DNA of 64,000 bases from Sordaria brevicollis (Eukaryota > Ascomycota > Sordariomycetes > Sordariales > Sordariaceae). The stretch covers positions 3,224,001-3,288,000 of the forward strand of contig JAUTDP010000009.1 of assembly GCA_033439795.1 (NCBI GenBank). Direction: 5' to 3'. A program made the translations under genes and the position numbers. Positions 48,901-59,163 of the stretch are shown here, in pieces (position 1 is the first letter of the stretch; every line of letters starts with the position of its first letter). Under the pieces are notes generated by a model. That model searched no databases. It was given only the letters and a program-made list of their open reading frames with translations, and was not told the origin of the DNA.

Positions 48901-49940
48901 ACACCTTACGAATATTTTTATAGTTTAATTTAACTTATATAATTATAAATACTTTATTATTAAAACCTTTAATACGGAAATCCTTAAATAAAATATAAAA
49001 ATCGAAAATATTATTAATAATTTATAAACGGTATTAATACGAAGCGTTAGAAATTTAGCTTAATTAAATAGGGCGTAAATATTTAATAAAGTTATAGAAT
49101 TAAACGGTAGTTAATAAGGATTTAAGGATTACGTAAAATTAGACTTTAATTATAATAATTTCTTAATTATCGATTTATTTAATTATTTTTATTTTAAACT
49201 CTATTATAAAGGACTTATTAATATAATTACAATAAGCCTTATAAATATCGATAAAGGTTTATTCGGAATAATATTATAACCCTTTAACGAAGGTAGAATA
49301 TTATTAGGGGAAATCTTCGTTATTCCGGAGGTAATTAGATTTGTAATTTTAATAAACGGTTTTATATATTTATTTAATAAATATAACGTAGTATTTCGAA
49401 AAGGTTTCGTATTTCTTAGACTAATAATTAAATATATTAATATTATAATTATATTTTTATAGCCCTATAATAATAAAATCGGTAAATTTAGTAATAACGT
49501 CGTTAATTTATTCCTTTAAGGATTTTTCGGTAAATTCTACGCCTATAAAAATATTATCGGCGTTATAAGGAAGGATTAACGTAATAAGGGTATTATTTTT
49601 AAAATCGTTAAAAGCTTCCTTAACCTTTTCGATATAATAGCGGATAAACGATTTAATAACGTAATTTATAATAATTAACTCTATAAATTTAAAAGGAATT
49701 AATTATACCCCTAATATATAATTAGTAAAGTTTAAAACTTTGGCGTAAGTTATAAATTTATCGCTTTATTCTTTAAATTTATTTATAGAATTTAAATAGA
49801 TTTATTTAACGACGATTTCTTTATCGATTAACTAGGATATAATTAATAACGTAATAGGTTACGGTAATAGTAGTAATAATAATTATAATTAGTATAATTA
49901 AAGTTTTCGTAGTGCGGAGATCGTAAATTAGATTGTTAAT
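45908..49940 (-). pseudogene. Copia gag, integrase and N-terminal RT relic (element A)
   Basis: Reading leftwards, the last ~120 bases before 45908 give blocks like NNKRRNLYIYI and KVFKIL-type sequence, which fit the conserved copia RT segment ending in LKALYG. The frame then resumes at 21292 on the other side of element B. The rest is AT-rich minus-strand coding relic too degraded for me to divide into gag, protease and integrase, but its length (4.0 kb) fits those parts. Confidence 0.65.
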
Positions 49941-50129
49941 TGTTAAATTATATAGTAAAGTGGATATTGTAATTGAGGGTTCAAAATTGATATATATATT
50001 TAGAAGAGTTTTGTGGAACCCGAATTGGGGGTGCCCAAACTATTAGGAAGGTCTGCAGCTAGAATCTGGTGGCTGGGGCGCCTTACGTAAGCCTGTTTCT
50101 ACTAGTCGAGTCTACCCTCTAATTTGACA
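49941..50129 (-). repeat. 5' LTR of element A (right copy)
   Basis: 189 bp without insertion, so it shows the empty site of the MITE found in the left copy. It is followed directly by the target duplication TTTCG at 50130-50134. Confidence 0.93.
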
Positions 50130-50860
50130 TTTCGCTACTGTTCGAACTTTTACTAGCATAAAGGTATTTACTGTGCTCGAAATTGTTTAATAACACTATC
50201 GAATTTCCAAAACCTGATTGGTAGCCTCCTAAGGGATTATGCAAATGTTCCGAGATCCCAACACATACGACATTTTACAAAGGGGGAATCTGATTCCTGC
50301 ACCTGGCCGGTTTGCAAGGACTCACCAACGGGATTTTTTTCTTCTTTTTTTCCACGGTTTTCCATGTTTCACCCGGCCCGTGGTTATTTGTTTTCTTTGA
50401 TTCGATGGTTATGGTAAAATGTCGTAGCCAGGGCTGATACTGACACACTGGGAAAGATGGAGAGAGGTCTCATAACTTGCAGTGAGAGAAACTGGGACAA
50501 ACTGATTGGAGAGATATCGGCGACTAAGGACTAGTCAATTTGAATCATGAATGTAATATACATAACTCAACTTGTCATTGGATTTTGTGAAAGACATTGA
50601 GACAGCAAGTAACCTTCTCCACGTCAATTTTGTTCTCAAGCTTTAGTTCTTCGTTGACCAAACAAGTACACGAGAAACAAAAAGTTCCCTGAGGTGTTTT
50701 GCACAATAATCTTCATACCTCTACCTAACCTTTCCGGCGTTGTCATGATCTTGTCTCTCCAGTTTGGTAATCTCTCGCTATTGGGGTGGTAAGAAAGTGT
50801 GGAACTTTTAGTTTTCCGCTGCTCACTAATGTACTTGTCTGGTCTCGAAACGACCTGCCC

Positions 50861-50877
50861 CTATTAGATTCTAATAG
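50861..50877. repeat. 17-bp palindrome ctattagattctaatag
   Basis: Perfect 8-bp arms around a single central base. A second small hairpin (acctg-acaag-caggt) lies about 15 bases downstream. Function unknown. Confidence 0.7.
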
Positions 50878-51090
50878 TCAGTGTGGTTTCAAGACCTGAC
50901 AAGCAGGTAGCTCTCTCAACCCACTTTAATCGAAAACAACGGGAGTTCCCCGTTAGCCCAGCCAGCTCGTTGTCCAAATCCCGCCTCTGCACCTCATAAG
51001 GGTTTTTATACATCTATCAACATTCCAACTACAGTTATCTTCAATCTTTTTATCCACATCGGGTCCATATCCAGTTCCCGAATCTCATTT

Positions 51091-51530
51091 ACCACGTGTA
51101 CCGGGATAGCCCCCGATACCCCGATCCCCCGATGCCCCGATACCCCAAGGCGGAGGTATCTCCGATCCCATTCATACTTTCATCTCCGTTCCCGGCGGGA
51201 GTTCAACCAGTTTAACCCAGCAGTGCCACGTGCTAGGATAGCCCCCAAAACCCCATGCCCCGATACCCCGATGCCCCAAGGCGGAGGTATCTCCGATCCC
51301 ATTCATGGTCCGTCCCCGGCGGGAGTTCAACCAGTTCAACCAGTTCAACCCAGCAGTGCCACGTGCTAGGATAGCCCCCAAAACCCCATGCCCCGATACC
51401 CCGATGCCCCAAGGCGGAGGTATCTCCGATCCCATTCATGGTCCGTCCCCGGCGGGAGTTCAACCAGTTCAACCAGTTCAACCCAGCAGTGCCACGTGCT
51501 AGGATAGTCCCCGATGCCCCGATGCCCCGA
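51091..51530. repeat. 133-bp tandem repeat array, about 3.3 copies
   Basis: Units begin with the palindromic CCACGTG at 51092, 51226, 51359 and 51492; spacings are 134, 133 and 133 bases. Units 2 and 3 look almost identical. Each holds sub-repeats ccccgatacccc/ccccgatgcccc and a 9-bp gttcaacca series. There are no RIP-type changes. CACGTG is a bHLH (E-box) core site, but binding here is only a possibility. Confidence 0.92.
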
Positions 51531-52247
51531 AGACCCGAAGGCCCGAGGACTAGAGGGCTAGAGGGCTACAGGCGGAGATGTGAGGCGGAGGTGTCTCCGT
51601 CTCCCCGCGTGCCCCATGTGCATCGTGTCGTGCTCATGTTAGTGCCAGTTGTGGACATGGTGATCCCGGGCCGTGAATAACGTGCCTGCCGTGCCTGGAC
51701 AGGGAGGGCATGGATCACGGAAAGGGTGCTGCTGGTTGGTAAATAACTTGGGCGCATTGCGAATTGGGAATTTGGGAATTTGGGAAACAACTAGCTGCCT
51801 CTAGCTACCTCTAGGTAGGCATGATTCGTGATTTAAAAAAGCAGGAACATCTGCGTCTAGACCACACTTTTCCCTTCGACTATTTTTCTTTGTACCTAGG
51901 TATCTAGTACGATCTTCAAGTAGTAGTAGATGGTGAAAAAGTAAAACGTATCGCAGTGCATCGCAACATATCGCTTCTGCTTTGTTTAACAACGCTTGCT
52001 TGCTTCCAACGCTTCCAACGCTCGCTCGCTTTGGCAACTACTCGCTCGCTCGCAATATATCGAAGAGAACGCAAAGGAGGAAGATGTCATAAATAGTGAA
52101 AAAAGAGGGGCCGTAAAAGGCAAGTCATATCCCATCCCATCCCATCCATCTTTCAGTGGGCAAAATCTCAACTTAAATCTGCCATCTCACCCATCAAATC
52201 CTCCCACATTTCCAACATGTCCATCTCCATCTCCACACATCTCAACA

Positions 52248-54251
52248 TCACCTATACCCCCCATTGTTCATATGCCCACCCTGCCCTTGGCTGTAACCCT
52301 GGTTGTAACTCTGATTATCGTGCCCGTGGTTATGCCCCTGGTTGTTATGCCCGTCATCACGGGTATCCCCCCAATAACTATCCCTCCCCTCCGCAAACCC
52401 AAAGTCGGGGATCTGTCCGACGCCAGCTGCACCAGCACCAACACCACCAGGCTGTATTCCAAACCCGGACGCTGGCTGCTGACCATACGCTCCTCCACCT
52501 CCAGGGGCACCAAAGGTAGAACTCTGCGGACTACTATACCCTCCATTATTGTTGTTATTGAAGTCAAAACTAGCCGATTGCGGACTAGCAAACCCAGGAC
52601 CGGTGGTGGTAGGACCAGCTGTGAAACTCCTTTGGGGTTGCGGGTGCGCTAGCCCACCAGCGGGCGCAGGGCTGCCGACGCGGTTCATGTCTCCATAGAG
52701 AGATCCCTGGGGGTTGGGCGAGGGAGGGACGGGCGAGGTGAAGCTACGGTTGGGAGGGAAAGAGGGACTTTGGGCCTGAGACTGGTTCAGGTTTTGGGGT
52801 GGGTACCCGACGTTGGGAATCGTGGGGGTCATGGCGGATGCGGCGAAGGCAGGGATGCTCGGGGCGGGAGAGACGACGCGGTTCATGTTGTTGTCGAATG
52901 AGTTGAATTGTTGTTGCTGTTGCTGTTGTTGGCCAGGACCGGGAGCAGGGCTAGCGACGCGGGGGGACTGAGAGAGGGATGTACTGCCGGCGGCGGCAGC
53001 AGCACCGACAGCAGCACCAGCAGCGGCGCCAGCGCCAACTGTTGAGATTGTGTCGAACTGACCATTTGCCGTGTTCTTGGGGCCATCGAGGGGCGGAGAA
53101 GGGGGAACGCTATAAGTAGTTGTAGTAACCATGCCATCCTTCTTCATATCCTCAGCGTGATATTCAGCCGCCTGCTCGGTAAAGCTATCAGGATCAATAC
53201 CGGCCTTTTGCAAACGCTCAAGCTCCACACGATCGCGCTCAAACTGGGCTTCAGCAAGAGCAGCCTGGCGCTTACCCTGCTTTCGCTGGCGGATGCAGAA
53301 GAAGGCGGCGGCAATAACGAGAAGGGCACCAGCACCGGCGCAGCAGGCGTAGATGATGGTCTTGGTGGTGCTGGACATGCCGTTCCACTTTTCTGATACC
53401 GACTGCTTGGGCGGGGCCTCGATGATCTCCTTGATGGTGGAGTTACCCTCGACGATCTTGATGCTCTCCCACGCGCCGCTGCGGTCGCCGTAGACGTATT
53501 CCTTGCCGTCGCTGTAGTCGGTCACCTGAACAGACTTGACATGCATGGTGTAGGGGCCGGAATTGTAGTCGGTGTCACCACCAGCCCACTCCTTGGTACC
53601 GTTGGGCATTCTCGGGTCGCCGCCGGCCCAGATACCGAGGGACAAGCGCATGGGGGTTTGGGGGTAGTAGTAAGAGTCGTTGGCTTGAGCAGGCAGCAGG
53701 GTGCGGACCTTGTTTCCGTCAATGTAAAAGTCGAGGTAGTCCTTGGTCCAGTCGGTGGTGTAGTTGTGGAACTCTTCCTGAGCGTTACCGGGAACGTCGT
53801 GCTTGCCGGGAATGGAGGACTCGATGACACCCTTGCCGTAAAAGTTGGTCTGCACGTTGTGAGGCTCGCCGCCAACAAATTCCCAGTCGATTTCGTCCAG
53901 GTCGTCGGAAAGGAACATGACAGAGCTGACAATGCCTCTGCCGTGGGAGGCCTTCATCCAGATCTCGGTGCGACCCCAGAAGAAGTAGAACTTTGAGCGC
54001 AAGGTGGGGGAGTCGCCCTGGTTGTTGATGGTGAAGCCGGCGCCATTCTCGTTGTCAAAGTCGACGGTGCCGACGGTGGTTTCCCAAGCCCAGGCCTTGG
54101 GAGTAGAGTTGAAGGTCCAAGAGTAGTCCATACCGAGGGCGGGGTCGGGGGGACATGTTTTGTTGAGGGGCTGGCATTCGGTGGTGACTTGGGCGAGGGC
54201 CGTGGAAGCCAGCAGCGCGACGGCTGAGGCGAGGTATTGCGGTAGAAGCAT
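52248..54251 (-). CDS. GH16 CRH-type cell-wall transglycosylase with a transmembrane anchor
   Basis: A single exon encodes 667 residues. A signal peptide (residues 1-20, cleavage near ALA-QV) leads into a small Cys-containing start, then a GH16 domain at about 40-255. The active site reads DEIDWEF at 119-125: E120 nucleophile, D122 and E124 acid/base. SKFYFFWGRTEIWMKAS before it and DFYIDGN and GIWAGGDPRMP after it are typical of the CRH/Utr2 group, which transfers chitin chains onto beta-glucan at the outer face of the cell. Several N-x-S/T sites are present. Unlike the GPI-anchored members, it has a transmembrane helix at about 299-320, a basic stop (RQRKQGKRQ) and a ~345-residue cytosolic tail rich in Pro, Gln, Asn, Ser and Ala, ending in a His/Asn/Gly/Gln-rich stretch. 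The start has A at -3. Confidence 0.93.
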   Translation of the reverse strand: MLLPQYLASAVALLASTALAQVTTECQPLNKTCPPDPALGMDYSWTFNSTPKAWAWETTVGTVDFDNENGAGFTINNQGDSPTLRSKFYFFWGRTEIWMKASHGRGIVSSVMFLSDDLDEIDWEFVGGEPHNVQTNFYGKGVIESSIPGKHDVPGNAQEEFHNYTTDWTKDYLDFYIDGNKVRTLLPAQANDSYYYPQTPMRLSLGIWAGGDPRMPNGTKEWAGGDTDYNSGPYTMHVKSVQVTDYSDGKEYVYGDRSGAWESIKIVEGNSTIKEIIEAPPKQSVSEKWNGMSSTTKTIIYACCAGAGALLVIAAAFFCIRQRKQGKRQAALAEAQFERDRVELERLQKAGIDPDSFTEQAAEYHAEDMKKDGMVTTTTYSVPPSPPLDGPKNTANGQFDTISTVGAGAAAGAAVGAAAAAGSTSLSQSPRVASPAPGPGQQQQQQQQFNSFDNNMNRVVSPAPSIPAFAASAMTPTIPNVGYPPQNLNQSQAQSPSFPPNRSFTSPVPPSPNPQGSLYGDMNRVGSPAPAGGLAHPQPQRSFTAGPTTTGPGFASPQSASFDFNNNNNGGYSSPQSSTFGAPGGGGAYGQQPASGFGIQPGGVGAGAAGVGQIPDFGFAEGRDSYWGDTRDDGHNNQGHNHGHDNQSYNQGYSQGQGGHMNNGGYR

Positions 54252-55710
54252 AGTGTTGTCGTGGATCGCAGAGAGGGATCGTGGGATTATATGATTCGGT
54301 TGATCGGGTAGGTAGGAGTGATTCGTGTAAAATGATCGGACTCAGAGTAGCATCTCTGGTGTATCGTAGTGTATCGAAGGACTGTGGTGATCTCGAGCTC
54401 GCGAGATGGTCGGGTAAAGGCAGCAAGGTCAGGTCAACTGAGGCTTGCGCAAACGGATTGTGTGATCGTAGGATCGGTGGTAGGGCCAGGCGATACTGGC
54501 GATGGTTGGTAATTGGCAAAGGGAGCGATGGTGGCTCGAGGACCGAAATGAAGGTCGGGTAGGTAGAGGTATCCGTGGAGGATTAGCGACGACGACTCGA
54601 GGGAGGTCGATCTTGTTGGGTGATCAAGATGGATGATCTGTTGTTGTTGGTGGTGAATGGCCCTGCGAATCGGGCGGCGGCTAAAATGCGATTGCGCGAG
54701 AGAGAGAGTGAGGGAATGACAGTTGGCAATTCAGAAAAAAAAAAAAAAGGATGCGCGCAAACCCAACAAGAACGAAAAAAGGGAGGGATCCCACTGCCGT
54801 CAATTGACAAGCAGCAAAGTGATTTGACGAGAAGTCAAAAAAAGAAGAAGAGGAAAGAGGAAAAGGGGAAGCCGCGAAATGCGACAAGACGACAAGACGG
54901 CAAGCACAAGCAACCGGTGCCTCTTGGTGTGCTCTTGGCGGAACTGCACTTTCCATCATTCGTTCATTCGTTCCAATTTCAGAGGGGTCGACCAAGGAAC
55001 AGGGATTGAGAGGGTTCACAGCGGGAGAGGCTTTTCTTGAAACATTTTTCGGCCCAAGCACGTGCCACACTCCGGGGTACCTGCTGATTGTGCGACGCCC
55101 TGTGTTTCCACGCCATTCCCGTTGGAGCGCTAGCACGGGATACCTCTGATTATTCTGGACCAACCATTGGTGGGCGGCTAGAGGTAGATTGGACCCTGTG
55201 GCCGCCCAATCTTGTAAAAGATTAGCGCGTTCCCGTCTGTCGGCAACCACTTCCCGATCATTTTCACGCATTCCCTTTCAGAAATATACACCACAGCATG
55301 AAATTGCATATGAAGATTGTGGACAACAACTTTTATTTTTTCACAAGCTCATCGAAACATGGAGGTATTATCCGCTCTGCATTATATTATCCGTGGCTTT
55401 GGAATCTCGACTCAAGGCTTTGATGTTAATATAGGTCCAAGTGTCTGCCTCCATCCACCATGGCCGGGCATCGATATATCCTCCCTCAAGACAACCTTGG
55501 TTCACCTTACATCAGCAGATACCAACTACCTTTCACGCCTTCTGATCTTCCATCGGTACTATCTTGGTCGAACCCCAATCGCACTGCGATGCTTCCCGGG
55601 AGCTTCACAAACATGCTTTCCAAAATTATATTAAGCGGTACTAACTACATCGACTTCCTCGAGCCTGCATCACTTTCATCATCTTAACATGGACATACCC
55701 TTCCGGCATG
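54252..55710. other. Intergenic region upstream of the CRH gene
   Basis: This is the promoter and 5' leader of the CRH gene, and the 3' flank of the gene to the right. It contains an A run at 54735-54747 and purine-rich stretches. Two ORFs of 130-200 codons (54620-55009 plus, 54681-55271 minus) overlap each other and have no recognisable domain. No RNA gene was seen. Confidence 0.5.
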
Positions 55711-57102
55711 CTAGCCAGTATCTGGCCCCTCAGCAATTTTCCCAAACATAGCAACATCCCTCGCCCACCTATCGCCGTTCTGCTCGCAGTACTTTGTCGT
55801 CTGCAAGAGATAATCAACCGCTTCCCTGCACAGCTTTTGGTCCATTATATCCTCCGTCAATTCATCGGTACCAGGCTCGACATTGTTAAACCCCCCCTGA
55901 TGAATCATCGAGCTTGCCAAAATAGTCACAAACTGCTCGCCCAAAACGAGGTGTTCCCTAGATGTAATGGGCAAGATGGGAACTTCCACCGTGTAAGGGC
56001 GCAGGTTCATGCACCGCAGCGCACCCAGCGTCAGGGCGAGGAATTTATTAGGGATGGCGGAAGGGACGGTGGTCATGGTCCGGCTGTCGTAATGGATCTG
56101 GGCAAACTCGGTGTTCATGGGCTGCGTGGTGCGTCTGATGTAGAGCGGTCCTTGGTGCAGCATTGTGACTGTGCTGGTTTTTTCGTCGTCGTTGTTATCG
56201 TTGCACCCCAGCAGTTTGTCCATGGCTGCTGCGCGTTTCCGAAATGATTTGGCGAGGGCTTTCAAGTGGACGTTGTCGACGACGAGGCCAAAGTCGTTCA
56301 TATAGTGCGGCAAACCCGTGGTGGTGGTGGTGGTGGTGGTGGTGGTGGTGTCTTGTGTTGTCGTCATGTATCCGCATGCTTGGTCGATCAAGTTGGCGTA
56401 GAAGAGCATGTCTGGGGCGTTGGTGGGCGGCAGGGTGTACTGATCCTCTTTCGTGGCAAGAAGCTCGTATGCGCGCGAGTAGGTGTCGAGCAGGTTGGCC
56501 AGCGTGGCGCACTCCTTCTTGGTGAGGAAGGCTCCGTTCCGGCCCTCGATGGCGATGCCGACTGCGTAGATGCCGGCGTATCTTCCGCGGTCGGCGAGTT
56601 CGTTGGCGTGGACGGCCAGGCCCTGGACGTAGTCGTAGGCGAGCGTGCCTTGGATTAACGAGTGGCGGAGGCCATCTGGCAAGGCGTAGACCACCAAAAA
56701 GTAGTTTTTATCGACGGATTGGGGAGATAGCGCTTCGTCGATGGCTTGGGCTGTGTTGTTCATGGGCACCAGGGCGTTCTGTTGGACGACGCGGGCCAGG
56801 TGACCTAGCCAACGCCAAACTCCGTAGACGGACTCGAACATAAAGGAACATTGCAGCATCATCTCCCGCGCCGGCCCAAGCAGCGGTCGCTCGGGGACAG
56901 GAACGGGGACTCTGCTTGTTGGCCGTGCTGGCCATGAAGTAACAAAGTGGGCATGACCCAGGTCGCCCGTGCTGACCAACGTGTGGTTGTAGTCCACCAC
57001 TTGACCTTGTCCTAAAAGATGTTGTGGAACAGTGCGGTATTTAGTCATGGCGATAATCGTTATAAAAAAATGAATGAAGAGGATCAAGGCTGGACTCATC
57101 AT
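55711..57102 (-). CDS. Unrecognised 463-residue protein
   Basis: A single exon, open for 463 codons with ordinary amino-acid composition, so it looks like a real gene. It starts MMSPALILFIHFFITIIAMT, a possible signal anchor. The ATG at codon 19 (57048, with G at -3) is an alternative start that would remove it. Residues ~80-245 look like alpha-helical globular sequence (EMMLQCSFMFESVYGVWRWL, then YDYVQGLAVHANELADRGR and ECATLANLLDTYSRAYELL). A poly-Thr run at about 252-262 is encoded by an ACC repeat. The C-terminal half includes DNNDDEK and EHLVLGEQFV. I know no family with these features and assign no function. Confidence 0.6.
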   Translation of the reverse strand: MMSPALILFIHFFITIIAMTKYRTVPQHLLGQGQVVDYNHTLVSTGDLGHAHFVTSWPARPTSRVPVPVPERPLLGPAREMMLQCSFMFESVYGVWRWLGHLARVVQQNALVPMNNTAQAIDEALSPQSVDKNYFLVVYALPDGLRHSLIQGTLAYDYVQGLAVHANELADRGRYAGIYAVGIAIEGRNGAFLTKKECATLANLLDTYSRAYELLATKEDQYTLPPTNAPDMLFYANLIDQACGYMTTTQDTTTTTTTTTTTGLPHYMNDFGLVVDNVHLKALAKSFRKRAAAMDKLLGCNDNNDDEKTSTVTMLHQGPLYIRRTTQPMNTEFAQIHYDSRTMTTVPSAIPNKFLALTLGALRCMNLRPYTVEVPILPITSREHLVLGEQFVTILASSMIHQGGFNNVEPGTDELTEDIMDQKLCREAVDYLLQTTKYCEQNGDRWARDVAMFGKIAEGPDTG

Positions 57103-57405
57103 TTGCTGTGTTTGCTGGTTCTTTAAACATTTTCCTAGATTACCGAGTCGTTCCTTCCATTACCGTACGTGGATGAAAGCACGACCCGTCGCTCTTACAA
57201 TATTTCGTAGAGTCGGAACTACATGCGCTGCGGTCACTTCCAAGGCACTTACCCTTTCCTCATCAATACCTATGCAATTGGATTTCCAACACGCACAAAC
57301 CATTTTCAAATTTACCCTAGAGGTAATTCCCCCTCGTCTGATTTTCAAGTACAACATCATCCCATCTCTGCCTTTCCAGCACACACACAACTTGAACTTA
57401 CACAA

Positions 57406-57812
57406 GAGAAACCCTATTTTCACCCACCCTTTTCCCTAAATCCACCCACCCTCTCAAAGATCTTTTGAAGTCTTACTATAAAGAAGTGTTCGATGGCCTT
57501 CAAATTTTGGAAGTTGTATTTTCATAATTCTTTCTAATTATTTATATTTTTAAATAATTAATAATTCTTTATTTATAATAAAATTTGAGGCTATATACAA
57601 ACGGAATGTCCGAAATGTGCAAAGTATTTGATAGTACGCTAAAATCTTCTAAATGACTTCCAAAAAAAGATGGCAGGTTATTCAATATAGCGATAGAATA
57701 TAAAAGGGTTTAGTTTAGGCCCTGGTACTTTTCAACGTTGGTAAATATTTAGGAAATCTTTGGAAAGGGTGGGTGGATTTAGGGAAAAGGGTGGGTGAAA
57801 ATAGGGTTCCTC
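57406..57812. mobile_element. 407-bp MITE with terminal inverted repeats and 8-bp target duplication
   Basis: Inverted repeats of about 47 bp (57406-57452 against 57812-57766), starting GAGAAACCCT/GAGGAACCCT, match at all but one base and then weaken over another ~15 bases. The flanks carry an identical 8-bp direct duplication TTACACAA (57398-57405 and 57813-57820). The inverted repeat itself contains a doubled CCACCC motif. The centre (about 57480-57700) is AT-rich and non-coding. An 8-bp duplication suits hAT-type elements; a Mutator relative is possible. It lies about 300 bases upstream of the start of the 463-residue protein gene. Confidence 0.9.
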
Positions 57813-59163
57813 TTACACAACTTACCTGTCCAAGGGTCAGCGCCTTGAAACTTATATTCTTTTTGGCAAGTACAACCCATTCCCTACCTTAGCCACCTCA
57901 AACAACTGCTTTACCATATCTCCGCCGTCTACGAGCCCTGCTAACTAACCCGTTATAAATACCCAGGAACTACCCCTACCTAGTACCAGTACCTGCTGAA
58001 GCCCCACGCCACACTGCTCGCCGTTAGATCCACGGTCCACCACACAAAGTTCGAGATGGACGTCATGCACAGATTTCGACATGTTGTTGGCCAAAGATAT
58101 ACTGGGTGGGAATCGAGAATCGAGAAGGGGACTGAACCAGGCGTCCAGGCCTGAAGGAAATATTTTGCAGACACACCCGACTGGCGACTGTACTCCCGAG
58201 CGAGATAAGCTGGAGACAAAGGACTTGAGAAGGAAGGACGTTTACGTTACGTCCATTGTAGCTACTGGGATCGGACCTGGGGGATGAAAGGAGGGGGCAC
58301 GAGGAAACGAGGAGGTTATTGGTGTTTTATACTGCTTGAGCAGGGGCTGTAGGGGGAGTGATGGGTAAGAAGGTAAGTAGGTACCGTTCCTGCCCTGCTA
58401 TTGCCCTAAGCCATTTACCGTTTGCTGTACCGGGGAGGTTTGGCGTCGAAGTTAGGCACTCTATTGCGACGGGGTAGCATAGGTAGGGAATCAATAAGTC
58501 TAATGGGATGGCTCGTCTGGCCTAGGTAAGTTCTGAAAAGGCCAGGCGTGGACTGCGCAACACGATATTTCAAAACTATTTGCGTTAACACAGAAGAGCA
58601 AATGTTGCCGCTTAATCCTGAAAATGTGAAAGGGTATCTGATCATCAGGCCATGGGAGAGAGACAATTCTAATGCTGACTGGTAGGTGGAGCAGTTTGTA
58701 AGTAACCATGCTTGAACGAAGGCAAATGCATCAGACACAAGTTATTTCAACGCTAAAGAGTTTCAAAGATGGAGCCGGAACTTGACTCATCCTCGCAGGA
58801 TGATGGCTTTGGAGATTCACAAGTACCTACGGTGGAACGGGTTGGCTCATACCAGCAACTTGGACAGAGACGAGCAGGAACATGTTACAGCAGGAACATT
58901 GTTACAGCAAATGCAATACCAAGCAAAAACCCATGTAAAAAAAAAAGTTAAACAAATCATCATCAACCGCTACTATTACATTCAAGATATTCATGTTCAC
59001 AGTCATCAAAAACAGGCAACCGCTTACGCAGGTCAACGCCAGGCATGATGTTTGCCAAAAAAAGAAAGAAGTCACGGCAGCAGCCCATGCATTTTGACTA
59101 TGGTACATAAGCACAACCCCCCAAGCCTCCTTCCAACAATCAGGAATGATTGATTAACCGCTT

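Larger units (their letters stand above)
19777..50129 (-). mobile_element. Element A: RIP-degraded Ty1/copia LTR retrotransposon, outermost layer of a nested stack
   Basis: Two direct repeats of the same net length, 189 bp, bound the island: 19777-20091 (after removing a 126-bp MITE insertion with its target copy) and 49941-50129. They run from TGTTA to TGACA/TAATA, a TGTCA...TGACA LTR changed by C-to-T. The flanks carry the same 5-bp target duplication TTTCG (19772-19776 and 50130-50134). A polypurine tract (minus strand, GGGGAGGTA) adjoins the left LTR, so the element reads leftwards. Minus-strand relics match copia RT and RNase H on the left and earlier pol on the right. Subtracting the inner insertion and the MITE leaves about 5.6 kb, a normal copia size. 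It is not functional: every frame is broken. Confidence 0.93.
50135..52247. other. Gene-less stretch with tandem repeats
   Basis: Base composition returns to normal at once after the island. No supported gene is seen. The stretch contains a 17-bp palindrome (50861-50877), a 133-bp tandem array (51091-51530) and a TCCCA/CCATC run near 52128-52148. Open frames over the array are products of the repeat. Confidence 0.6.

Noticed and set aside
19777..50129. Island as mitochondrial or plasmid DNA, or as a giant Starship-type element
   Set aside because: LTR pairs, target duplications and RIP dinucleotide pattern show nuclear nested transposons. No DUF3435-type recombinase could be identified at an edge.
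19777..50129. Island as a centromere
   Set aside because: Neurospora centromeres are RIP-degraded transposons too, but far longer. This one is 30 kb and flanked closely by ordinary genes.
51172..51680. Several open frames across the 133-bp array
   Set aside because: They simply translate the tandem units and stop at the array edges.
56244..56525. Trp-rich plus-strand frame
   Set aside because: Shadow of the ACC/Thr repeat in the 463-residue protein gene on the other strand.
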